A stretch of DNA of 20,441 bases from CAYLOC01 sp964385195 (lineage in GTDB: Bacteria; Actinomycetota; Actinomycetes; Propionibacteriales; Nocardioidaceae), in contig CAYLOC010000037.1 of the NCBI GenBank assembly GCA_964385195.1, forward strand, positions 1-20,441, read 5' to 3'. Position numbers and translations under genes: made by a program. Below the pieces are notes generated by a model. That model was not told the DNA's origin, searched no databases, and saw only the letters and a program-made list of their open reading frames with translations. Below, one piece after another: positions 14,548-20,441 of this stretch. The stretch's first letter is position 1. Every line of letters begins with the position of its first letter.

Positions 14548-15776
14548 ACGCCGGGGATCTGCTGTCCCTTGCCGATGACGGTGATGCCGCCCGGGGTCAC
14601 GGTGAAGCCCGCGGCCGCGTCAGCCTCGGGGTCCACGCCCACGGTATATCCGTCCGGGACCACGACGTTCTTGTCGATGATGGCGTTGTGCACCTGAGCG
14701 CGGACTCCGATGCGCACGTTCTCCATCAGCACCGAGCGCTCGACGGCGGCGTCTTCAGCAACGAAGACGTCCGAGCCGACCACCGAGGACCGGACGGCGC
14801 CGCCGGACACGATCGAGCCGGCGCACACGATTGCCTCGTCGACGGTGGCCTTCTTGACGAACTTCGCGCCGGGCAGCTGGGGGTGGGAGGTGAAGATCGG
14901 CCATTGGTTGTTGTAGAGGTTGAACACCGGGTTGACCGACACCAGGTCCAGATGTGCCTCGTGGTAGGAGGAGATCGTTCCGACGTCGCGCCAGTAGTCC
15001 CGGTCCCCCGGCAGTGCTCCGGGCACCTCGTTGCGGGAGAAGTCGTAGACCGCCGCCTGGTTGTCGCGCACGAGCAGCGGCACGATGTCACCGCCCATGT
15101 CATGTCGGGAGTCGGGATCGTCGGCGTCGCGCCGTAACGCGTCCACCAGCACGTCGGTGGAGAACACGTAGTTGCCCATCGACGCCAGCACCTCGTCGGG
15201 GCTGTCCGGCAGGCCCGGTGGGTCACTGGGTTTCTCCAGGAACGCCTCGATCCGGTCTCCCCCGGTGGCCGGCTCGATCACGCCGAACTGGTACGCCTCC
15301 GCACGCGGGACCCGGATCCCCGCCACGCTGACGCCCGCGCCGGACTCCAGGTGTGCCTGCACCATCTGGGAGGCGTCCATCCGGTAGACGTGGTCGGCGC
15401 CGAAGACCACGATGACGTCGGGCTGCTCGTCCTTGATCAGGTTCATCGACTGGTAGATCGCGTCCGCGCTGCCGAGGAACCACCGCTTCCCGAGCCGCTG
15501 CTGGGCGGCGACCGTCGTCACGTAGTTGCCCAGCAGGTTCGACATCCGCCAGGTCAGGGAGATGTGCCGGTCCAGCGAGTGGGACTTGTACTGGGTCAGC
15601 ACGCACACCCGCAGGTAGCCGGCGTTGACCAGGTTCGACAGCGCGAAGTCGATCAGCCGGTAGCTGCCGCCGAACGGCACAGCGGGCTTGGCCCGGTCCA
15701 GCGTCAGAGGGAGTAACCGCTTGCCCTCTCCGCCGGCCAGAACCAGGCCGAGGACCTTCGGCTTCGCCTTCGTCAT
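14529..15776 (-). CDS. glgC: Glucose-1-phosphate adenylyltransferase
   Basis: It makes ADP-glucose from glucose 1-phosphate and ATP, the committed and allosterically controlled step of bacterial glycogen synthesis. At 415 aa the length is normal. The nucleotidyltransferase signature LVLAGGEGKRLLPLT is at residues 11-25, followed by RAKPAVPFGG. DHVYRMD marks the metal/substrate region and EAFLEKP the sugar-phosphate site. The C-terminal left-handed beta-helix is visible as hexapeptide-like repeats around VVGSDVFVAEDAAV and VRIGVRAQVHNAII. ATG 15776 has GGGAGGTG five bases upstream; the open frame beyond it lies antisense in glgA. The gene ends inside the convergent methyltransferase gene. Confidence 0.97.
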   Translation of the reverse strand: MTKAKPKVLGLVLAGGEGKRLLPLTLDRAKPAVPFGGSYRLIDFALSNLVNAGYLRVCVLTQYKSHSLDRHISLTWRMSNLLGNYVTTVAAQQRLGKRWFLGSADAIYQSMNLIKDEQPDVIVVFGADHVYRMDASQMVQAHLESGAGVSVAGIRVPRAEAYQFGVIEPATGGDRIEAFLEKPSDPPGLPDSPDEVLASMGNYVFSTDVLVDALRRDADDPDSRHDMGGDIVPLLVRDNQAAVYDFSRNEVPGALPGDRDYWRDVGTISSYHEAHLDLVSVNPVFNLYNNQWPIFTSHPQLPGAKFVKKATVDEAIVCAGSIVSGGAVRSSVVGSDVFVAEDAAVERSVLMENVRIGVRAQVHNAIIDKNVVVPDGYTVGVDPEADAAAGFTVTPGGITVIGKGQQIPGVYSGAG

Positions 15777-15796
15777 GGCGGCACCTCCCGAGGCCG

Positions 15797-15802
15797 TACC
15801 CT
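15797..15802 (+). promoter_or_regulatory. -10 box (TACCCT) placed for leaderless glgA
   Basis: TACCCT lies seven bases before the glgA ATG at 15810, the normal distance from -10 box to transcription start, and there is no Shine-Dalgarno between them. The whole intergenic region with glgC is only 33 bp, so a leaderless start fits. No -35 is evident. Confidence 0.45.
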
Positions 15803-15809
15803 TCCGCCT

Positions 15810-16964
15810 ATGAGGATAGGGCTGATCACGCGGGAGTACCCGCCAGACGTCTACGGCGGCGCCGGGGTCCATGTCGAGATGCTGAGCCAACGGCTCCGCG
15901 GGCTGGTAGACCTCGACGTGTTCTGTTTCGGTGGGCCGCGACCGGGGGCCCGGGCGTTCGCCGAACGGGACCAGCGGTTTCTGGACGCGAACAACGCGCT
16001 GCACGTGCTGTCCACGGATCTGGAGATCACCGCGGCGGCCGCGGGATGCGACGTGGTGCACTCCCACACCTGGTACGCCAACCTCGCCGGGCACCTTGCC
16101 AAGCTGCTGTACGACGTACCGCACGTGGTGACCTCCCACTCGCTGGAGCCGCAACGGCCGTGGAAGGCCGAACAGCTCGGCGGCGGCTACCGGCTGTCCA
16201 GCTGGGCCGAGCGGACCGCGTACGGCAGCGCGGACGCGGTCATTGCGGTCAGCCGGCGGATGGCCGAGGAGATCCGCACCTGCTATCCCGACGTGTCCGC
16301 GGACCGGTTGCACGTGATCCACAACGGTGTCGACGCGGCGTTCTACCGGCCCGACCCTGAGACATCCGCGGTCACCGCGCTCGGGATCGATGTGGCCCGG
16401 CCCTACGCGGTTTTCGTTGGCCGGATAACGAGGCAGAAGGGCGTGCCCCACCTGCTCCGTGCCGCCGTACAGTTCGACCCGGCCCTCCAGGTGCTGCTGC
16501 TCGCCGGCGCCGCGGACACCGCGGAGCTCCGGGCCGAGACCGACGCCGCGATCGCCGATCTGCATGCGTCCCGGGACGGAGTCGTGGTGGTCAACGAGAT
16601 GCTGCCCCGCGACACCGTGCGGCAGGCGCTGTCGCACGCGGCGGTGTTCGTGTGCCCGTCGGTGTACGAGCCGCTCGGGATCGTCAACCTCGAGGCGATG
16701 GCGTGCGGTACGGCGGTCGTGGCCAGCGATGTTGGTGGCATTCCGGAGGTGGTGGTCGATGGCGAGACCGGAGTGCTGGTGCACCATGACCCAAGCGAGC
16801 CGGGCGCCTTTGAAGCCGGGCTCGCGACGGCAGTCAACCAGCTAGCAGCAGATCCCGCGCGTGCCCGGCAGATGGGCGAGGCCGGCCGAGTGCGCGCAGT
16901 GCATCATTTCGACTGGGCCGCTATCGCCCGTCAGACCACCGATCTGTACCGTAGCCTGACCTGA
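15810..16964 (+). CDS. glgA: Glycogen synthase / alpha-maltose-1-phosphate synthase, GT4 type
   Basis: A retaining glycosyltransferase that uses ADP-glucose. In mycobacteria the homologous enzyme (GlgM) makes maltose 1-phosphate from ADP-glucose and glucose 1-phosphate for the GlgE pathway; in older annotation it is called glycogen synthase. The protein is 384 aa, the short actinobacterial type. REYPPDVYGGAGVHVEML is the N-terminal acceptor-domain motif, VFVGRITRQKGVPHLL opens the donor domain, and the catalytic EX7E motif is YEPLGIVNLEA (E287, E295). Divergent from glgC, its supplier of ADP-glucose. No glgE or glgB is in the window, so the choice between the two activities stays open. Confidence 0.93.
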   Translation: MRIGLITREYPPDVYGGAGVHVEMLSQRLRGLVDLDVFCFGGPRPGARAFAERDQRFLDANNALHVLSTDLEITAAAAGCDVVHSHTWYANLAGHLAKLLYDVPHVVTSHSLEPQRPWKAEQLGGGYRLSSWAERTAYGSADAVIAVSRRMAEEIRTCYPDVSADRLHVIHNGVDAAFYRPDPETSAVTALGIDVARPYAVFVGRITRQKGVPHLLRAAVQFDPALQVLLLAGAADTAELRAETDAAIADLHASRDGVVVVNEMLPRDTVRQALSHAAVFVCPSVYEPLGIVNLEAMACGTAVVASDVGGIPEVVVDGETGVLVHHDPSEPGAFEAGLATAVNQLAADPARARQMGEAGRVRAVHHFDWAAIARQTTDLYRSLT

Positions 16965-17016
16965 CCGCGTCCAGGGGTGCGAGACACCTGCCTTTCACTG
17001 TCGAGGAGTCCCGGTT

Positions 17017-18036
17017 GTGGAGTTGGCGATTATTGTCGCGGTGGTGGTGGTCGCGGTGGTGTTCGACTACACCAACGGCTTCCACGATGCCGCCAATGCG
17101 ATTGCTACGTCGGTATCGACGCGCGCCCTGACCCCGCGCACGGCTCTGGTGATGGCGGCCGCTTTGAACTTCGTTGGCGCCTTCTTGGGGCAGAAGGTCG
17201 CCAAGACCGTGGCGGAAGTGATCCAGACGCCGGCCGGTGCGGTCGGCCTGGTGGTGGTGGCCGCGGGACTGGTAGGGGCGATCGTGTGGAACGTGCTGAC
17301 GTGGTACTGGGGCCTCCCGTCGTCGTCATCCCACGCACTGATCGGGGGGCTGATGGGGGCCGCCCTGGCCGCGGCCGCGGTTGTCCAGGGCGCCGCCGTG
17401 AGGTGGCAGGTGATCCTGGACAAGATCGTGTTGCCGATGATCGCGTCTCCGATCTTCGGGTTCGGCGCGGCGTTCGCGTTGATGCTGGCGATCATGTGGG
17501 GTTTCCGCCACCGGTTGCCCGGCCCGACCCAACGAGGATTCCGGTACGCGCAGACGATCTCTGCTGCGGCCATGGCCTTGGGCCACGGGCTCCAGGACGC
17601 GCAGAAGACGATGGGTGTGATCTTCCTGGCCCTGCTGACCGGAGGGTTCGTCGCTGAGGGCGACCCGCTGCCGGTCTGGGTGATCCTGACTGCTGCGGGT
17701 GCGATCTCGTTGGGCACCTGGTCCGGCGGCTGGCGCATCATGCGGACCCTGGGTCGCCGCATCATCCACCTCGACCCCGCCCGCGGGTTCGCGGCGGAGA
17801 CGATCGCCTCCGGCGTGCTCTATACGACCGCATACGTGTTCGAGGCACCCATCTCCACCACGCACACCATCACGTCCTCGGTCATGGGGGCTGGTGCGAC
17901 CCGCCGGTTCTCCGCAGTGCGGTGGGGCGTGGCACGCAGCATCGTGGCTGCCTGGCTCCTGACCTTCCCGATGGCCGCCCTGGTGGCCGCCGTATGCTAC
18001 TGGATCATGCACCTCGCGATCCCAGGTGTCGCATGA
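17017..18036 (+). CDS. pit: Inorganic phosphate transporter, PiT family
   Basis: It imports phosphate, as a metal-phosphate complex in bacteria, driven by protons, through the cytoplasmic membrane. The 339-aa protein has about ten hydrophobic segments. The two PiT signature repeats are visible: FDYTNGFHDAANAIATSV (residues 16-33) near the N-terminus and PISTTHTITSSVMGAGATRR near the C-terminus, in inverted topology. SSSSHALIGGLMGAA and MALGHGLQDAQKTMGVI are further conserved blocks. GTG 17017 is preceded by GAGGAG eight bases upstream. No PhoU-like partner gene is adjacent. It ends 20 bp from the convergent aldo/keto reductase gene. Confidence 0.94.
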   Translation: MELAIIVAVVVVAVVFDYTNGFHDAANAIATSVSTRALTPRTALVMAAALNFVGAFLGQKVAKTVAEVIQTPAGAVGLVVVAAGLVGAIVWNVLTWYWGLPSSSSHALIGGLMGAALAAAAVVQGAAVRWQVILDKIVLPMIASPIFGFGAAFALMLAIMWGFRHRLPGPTQRGFRYAQTISAAAMALGHGLQDAQKTMGVIFLALLTGGFVAEGDPLPVWVILTAAGAISLGTWSGGWRIMRTLGRRIIHLDPARGFAAETIASGVLYTTAYVFEAPISTTHTITSSVMGAGATRRFSAVRWGVARSIVAAWLLTFPMAALVAAVCYWIMHLAIPGVA

Positions 18037-18056
18037 ACGCCGTGTGAGCGCGGGAG

Positions 18057-18881
18057 TCAGCCGAGGGTGTCGGGGTTGGGGCCGACGCGGTCGTCCGCGT
18101 CCAGTCCCGCGATGGCGCGGTGGTCGTCCTCGTCGAGCGAGAAGCCGAACAAGTCGAGGTTGGCGACCATGCGCTCTCTGTGCACCGACTTCGGGATAAT
18201 GACGGTGCCCTGATCCAGGTGCCAGCGCAGGATTACCTGGGCCGGGCTGACACCGTGCTCGGTTGCGATCTGCTGGATCACCGGGTCCTGGAGGTGCCCA
18301 CCGCGCGCGATCGGACTCCACGCCTCGGTCGCGATCCCGTGGTCGGCGTTGAACTGCCGCAACTCTTGCTGCTGCAGCCACGGATGAAGCTCCACCTGGT
18401 TCACCGCAGGGACCACGTCGGTCTCCTGGAACAGCCGCTGGAGGTGCCCGACGTGGAAGTTGGAGACGCCGATGGAGCGGGCGCGCCCCTCGTCGTACAG
18501 CCGCTGGAACGCGCGCCACGTGTCGACGTACCGGTCCTGCGACGGCGCCGGCCAGTGGATCAGGTAGAGGTCGACATAGTCGAACCCGAGCCGGTCCAGG
18601 CTCGCGTCGAAGGCTCGGAGCGCCTCGTCGTAGCCCTGGTCGTCGTTCCAGCACTTGGTGGTGACGAACACCTCGTCCCGGTCCAGTCCTGACGCCGCGA
18701 CGGCCTTGCCGACCGAGCCCTCGTTGTCGTAGAGCTTCGCGGTGTCGATGTGCCGGTAGCCCACGTCGAGCGCGTTCTCCACCGCCTGCTGTGTCTGGTC
18801 ATCGGGCACGAGGAACACCCCGAACCCCACCTGCGGTATCTGCTTGCCGTTGTTGAGCTTGACGTCTGGAATCTCAGTCAT
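18057..18881 (-). CDS. Aldo/keto reductase (2,5-diketo-D-gluconate reductase-like)
   Basis: NADPH-dependent reduction of aldehydes and ketones; the AKR5-like subgroup includes 2,5-diketogluconate reductases, but the natural substrate is often unknown. The 274-aa protein has the catalytic tetrad D46, Y51, K76 and H109 (in HIDTAKLYDNE, TTKCWN and LYLIHWPAP). SIGVSNFHVGHLQ is the family signature, and IIPKSVHRERM carries the NADPH phosphate contact. I chose ATG 18881: GGAG lies just upstream, and TTG 18890 would add only three residues but remove this site. It shares a 56-bp region with the divergent dioxygenase gene, so one regulator may control both. Confidence 0.92.
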   Translation of the reverse strand: MTEIPDVKLNNGKQIPQVGFGVFLVPDDQTQQAVENALDVGYRHIDTAKLYDNEGSVGKAVAASGLDRDEVFVTTKCWNDDQGYDEALRAFDASLDRLGFDYVDLYLIHWPAPSQDRYVDTWRAFQRLYDEGRARSIGVSNFHVGHLQRLFQETDVVPAVNQVELHPWLQQQELRQFNADHGIATEAWSPIARGGHLQDPVIQQIATEHGVSPAQVILRWHLDQGTVIIPKSVHRERMVANLDLFGFSLDEDDHRAIAGLDADDRVGPNPDTLG

Positions 18882-18904
18882 CCCCTCCAACGTAACAGAA
18901 CGTG

Positions 18905-18910
18905 TATAAT
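18905..18910 (+). promoter_or_regulatory. Consensus -10 box (TATAAT) for the dioxygenase gene
   Basis: A perfect TATAAT, which stands out in this GC-rich window. Transcription would start near 18917, leaving a leader of about 20 nt that carries the AGGAGG site. No good -35 exists at 16-18 bp, so an activator or another sigma factor contact may be needed. It overlaps the palindrome at 18907-18924. Confidence 0.6.
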
Positions 18911-18924
18911 TGAATGATCAATTA
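18907..18924. promoter_or_regulatory. Perfect palindrome over the promoter, likely operator
   Basis: TAATTGA and TCAATTA are exact inverted copies separated by four bases. The site covers four bases of the -10 box and the transcription start of the dioxygenase gene, so a bound dimer would block transcription. An AT-rich dyad of this size in a short divergent region is typical of MarR-family operators, but no regulator gene is in the window, so the family is inference. It may also control the aldo/keto reductase gene. Confidence 0.6.
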
Positions 18925-18927
18925 CTT

Positions 18928-18933
18928 AGGAGG
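18928..18933 (+). promoter_or_regulatory. Ribosome binding site (AGGAGG) deciding the dioxygenase start
   Basis: A consensus site four bases before GTG 18938. It favours this start over the in-frame ATG at 18914, which lies inside the palindrome and upstream of the predicted transcription start. Confidence 0.8.
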
Positions 18934-18937
18934 CGCC

Positions 18938-19726
18938 GTGTCCGGAAACCAGACCATGCCGGTCGTGTATCTCAGCCACGGCGCTCCCCCACTGGCCGAC
19001 GACCCACTCTGGACCGGGCAGCTCGCCGGATGGGCACATACCTTGCCGCGGCCGCGTGCGGTGCTGGTCGTCTCGGCGCATTGGGAGGCGGCGCCGCTGT
19101 CCCTGGCTGCCACGACCACCGTGCCGTTGGTGTATGACTTCTGGGGGTTCCCCGAGCGCTACTACCGGGTGCAGTATCCGGCACCGGGAGCACCGGACGT
19201 CGCCGCAGATGTTCGCGCGCTGCTGCGCGGCAGCGGGTCCGGCGTACACGATGTTCCCGACCGAGGACTCGACCACGGCGCGTACGTGCCACTGGTGGAG
19301 ATGTACCCCGACGCGGATGTCCCGGTGCTCCAGATGTCGATGCCGACGCTGGATCCGCAGGCGCTGTTCGACCTTGGCAGGCGGCTGGCGCCGTTGCGCG
19401 ACGATGGTGTCCTCGTCATGGGCAGCGGATTCACCACCCACAACCTCAGCTGTGTCGACATGACCCGGCCCAGCGATGACACTCCGCCGTCGTGGTCGGT
19501 GGAGTTCGATGACTGGGTGCGCGGGGCACTGGAGCACCATGACCTGGACGCCGTCCTGGACTTCATGCACCGAGCGCCTGCGGCCCGGCTGGCGCACCCA
19601 CGGACCGAGCACTTCGCCCCCCTGTTCGTCGCGCTCGGTGCGGCCGGAGCGGGCACAGCGGCGCCTACCTCGGTCATCGACGGGTTCTGGTACGGGCTGT
19701 CGAAGCGGTCGTGGCAGTTGGGCTGA
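18938..19726 (+). CDS. ygiD: DODA-type extradiol aromatic ring-opening dioxygenase
   Basis: Class III (LigB-type) extradiol dioxygenase, similar to 4,5-DOPA dioxygenases such as YgiD; it opens catechol rings with O2 at a single metal. The protein is 262 aa, normal for the family. Conserved histidines lie in YLSHGAPP (H14), VVSAHWE (H48), LDHGAYVPL (H113) and GFTTHN (H168). GFPERYYRVQYPAPG is a typical block after the second His. The physiological substrate of bacterial members is usually not known. The gene has its own strong -10, operator and ribosome binding site, so it looks like an inducible single gene. Deformylase follows 21 bp later. Confidence 0.93.
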   Translation: MSGNQTMPVVYLSHGAPPLADDPLWTGQLAGWAHTLPRPRAVLVVSAHWEAAPLSLAATTTVPLVYDFWGFPERYYRVQYPAPGAPDVAADVRALLRGSGSGVHDVPDRGLDHGAYVPLVEMYPDADVPVLQMSMPTLDPQALFDLGRRLAPLRDDGVLVMGSGFTTHNLSCVDMTRPSDDTPPSWSVEFDDWVRGALEHHDLDAVLDFMHRAPAARLAHPRTEHFAPLFVALGAAGAGTAAPTSVIDGFWYGLSKRSWQLG

Positions 19727-19730
19727 CCGA

Positions 19731-19736
19731 TACGAT
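19731..19736 (+). promoter_or_regulatory. Possible -10 box (TACGAT) for the deformylase gene
   Basis: TACGAT lies 11 bases before GTG 19748, which would leave a leader of only about 4-5 nt. No Shine-Dalgarno is present before this GTG, which fits near-leaderless initiation. No -35 was recognised. Confidence 0.35.
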
Positions 19737-19747
19737 AACGTCCCACC

Positions 19748-20329
19748 GTGGACGTTTTGCCTACGAACGGGACGGTCCGCCCGGTCACGCGCTGGGGCGC
19801 GGACGTGATGCACGCACCGTGCCGGCCGGTGGAGACCTTCGACGATGCGCTGGGGCAGTTGGTGGCCGACATGGCGGCCACTATGTACGCCGCTGACGGG
19901 GTCGGGCTGGCGGCCAACCAGGTCGGGGTCGACCTGCAGGTGTTCGTCTTCGACTGCCCGCACGAGGACGGTGCGGTGCGCGGCGTCGTCTGCAACCCCC
20001 GGCTGAGCGTCCCGGAGGGGCCGGACCGTCACCTCGTGGAGGCCGACGAGGGGTGCCTGTCACTGCCGGGCGCGTACGTGCCGCTGGCACGGCCGGACTT
20101 CGCGGTGGTCGACGGGGTCGACCACACCGGAAGGCCGGTCCGCTACGAGGGCAAGGACTTCGTCGCCCGCTGTCTGCAGCACGAGACCGACCACCTGCAC
20201 GGCACCGTGTTCGGGGACCGGCTGTCCACCCGGCTCCGCAAGCGCCTGTACAAAGAGGCCGCCCGGCTGGCCGAGAACTACCCCCCGGACTGGCCGGTGG
20301 AGGGACTGGAAGACTCCGCGAGCGCGTAG
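19748..20329 (+). CDS. def: Peptide deformylase
   Basis: A metalloenzyme that removes the formyl group from the N-terminal methionine of new proteins at the ribosome. The 193-aa protein has all three motifs: GVGLAANQVG (residues 51-60), EGCLSLPG (101-108) and QHETDHLHG (144-152). C103, H145 and H149 bind the metal, and E146 is the catalytic base. The C-terminal tail (PPDWPVEGLEDSASA) is short and acidic. The start at GTG 19748 gives the usual N-terminal spacing to motif 1. It is not next to fmt, so it may be one of several deformylases in the genome. Confidence 0.95.
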   Translation: MDVLPTNGTVRPVTRWGADVMHAPCRPVETFDDALGQLVADMAATMYAADGVGLAANQVGVDLQVFVFDCPHEDGAVRGVVCNPRLSVPEGPDRHLVEADEGCLSLPGAYVPLARPDFAVVDGVDHTGRPVRYEGKDFVARCLQHETDHLHGTVFGDRLSTRLRKRLYKEAARLAENYPPDWPVEGLEDSASA

Positions 20330-20369
20330 AACGGGACATCCAGCACTGCGTTGTGGTGAGGAGCGGTCT

Positions 20370-20441
20370 GTGTTGACGAGACAACGGGGGCGTCGCTCTC
20401 GATTCGACCCAACTCTGGACTTCCGAACACGTTCCGAACAC
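20370..20441 (+). CDS. Possible start of a gene cut by the window edge
   Basis: GTG at 20370 has GAGGAG at 20358-20363, six bases upstream, and the frame stays open for 24 codons to the edge (MLTRQRGRRSRFDP, then TLDFRTRSEH). This is too little to assign a family; the first residues are basic. TTG at 20373 is an alternative start. The last part contains two 10-bp copies of TTCCGAACAC (20421-20430 and 20432-20441), which could instead mean the region is non-coding. Confidence 0.35.
   Translation, partial: MLTRQRGRRSRFDPTLDFRTRSEH

Noticed and set aside
15777..16787. Upstream in-frame extension of glgC through the glgA region
   Set aside because: The extension is antisense to glgA, and the GlgC family starts right before LVLAGGEGKRL with a good ribosome binding site at 15782-15789.
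18914..18937. ATG at 18914 as the dioxygenase start
   Set aside because: It lies inside the palindrome and before the predicted transcription start, while GTG 18938 has AGGAGG at the right distance.
20424..20437. SOS (LexA) box in CCGAACACGTTCCG
   Set aside because: The actinobacterial SOS box needs four bases between CGAAC and GTTCG; here there are two, and the right half ends in C.

Overview
The window is high-GC throughout, with GTG/TTG starts, tightly overlapping operons and actinobacterial-type genes: a GlgC/GlgA pair, a DUF4129-MoxR-DUF58 operon, a long acyl-CoA dehydrogenase and TAnnnT -10 boxes placed for leaderless starts. It looks like chromosome from an actinomycete, perhaps a Propionibacteriales or Nocardioidaceae relative; the sequence alone does not fix the genus. 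No rRNA, tRNA, intact mobile element or CRISPR array was found.

Left end (1-1606): a visibly less GC-rich stretch. It holds the decayed remains of a serine recombinase on the minus strand (about 206-637, spread over several frames), about 300 bp with no gene, and one minus-strand gene of unknown function (939-1442). It reads as an old integration scar. From 1607 the plus strand carries zwf (glucose-6-phosphate dehydrogenase) and a homocysteine S-methyltransferase, followed by a hairpin.

Centre-left (4174-6443): the most unusual part, a compact three-gene unit. A 76-residue peptide has a short leader and two nearly identical 23-residue Asp/Gly/Thr/Ser repeats. It is followed 3 nt later by a JmjC/cupin 2-oxoglutarate oxygenase, then by a sucrase/ferredoxin-like protein whose start overlaps the oxygenase stop. 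Layout, strong ribosome binding site and repeat conservation suggest a ribosomally made, post-translationally hydroxylated peptide (RiPP-like). This is inference; I know no named class for it. Hairpins bound the unit on both sides.

Middle (6634-14547): a minus-strand acyl-CoA dehydrogenase is divergent from a plsC-type acyltransferase. Then comes a five-gene membrane operon (DUF4129 protein, small membrane protein, MoxR ATPase, DUF58 protein, membrane protein) with 4-nt overlaps or abutting genes, then trmL and a class I methyltransferase.

Right (14529-20441): glgC (minus) and glgA (plus) are divergent, 33 bp apart, and make and use the activated glucose donor for alpha-glucan synthesis. They are followed by a PiT-type phosphate transporter. 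An aldo/keto reductase (minus) and a DODA-type extradiol dioxygenase (plus) share a short AT-rich intergenic region with a perfect palindrome over a consensus TATAAT. Peptide deformylase follows, and a possible gene start runs off the right edge.
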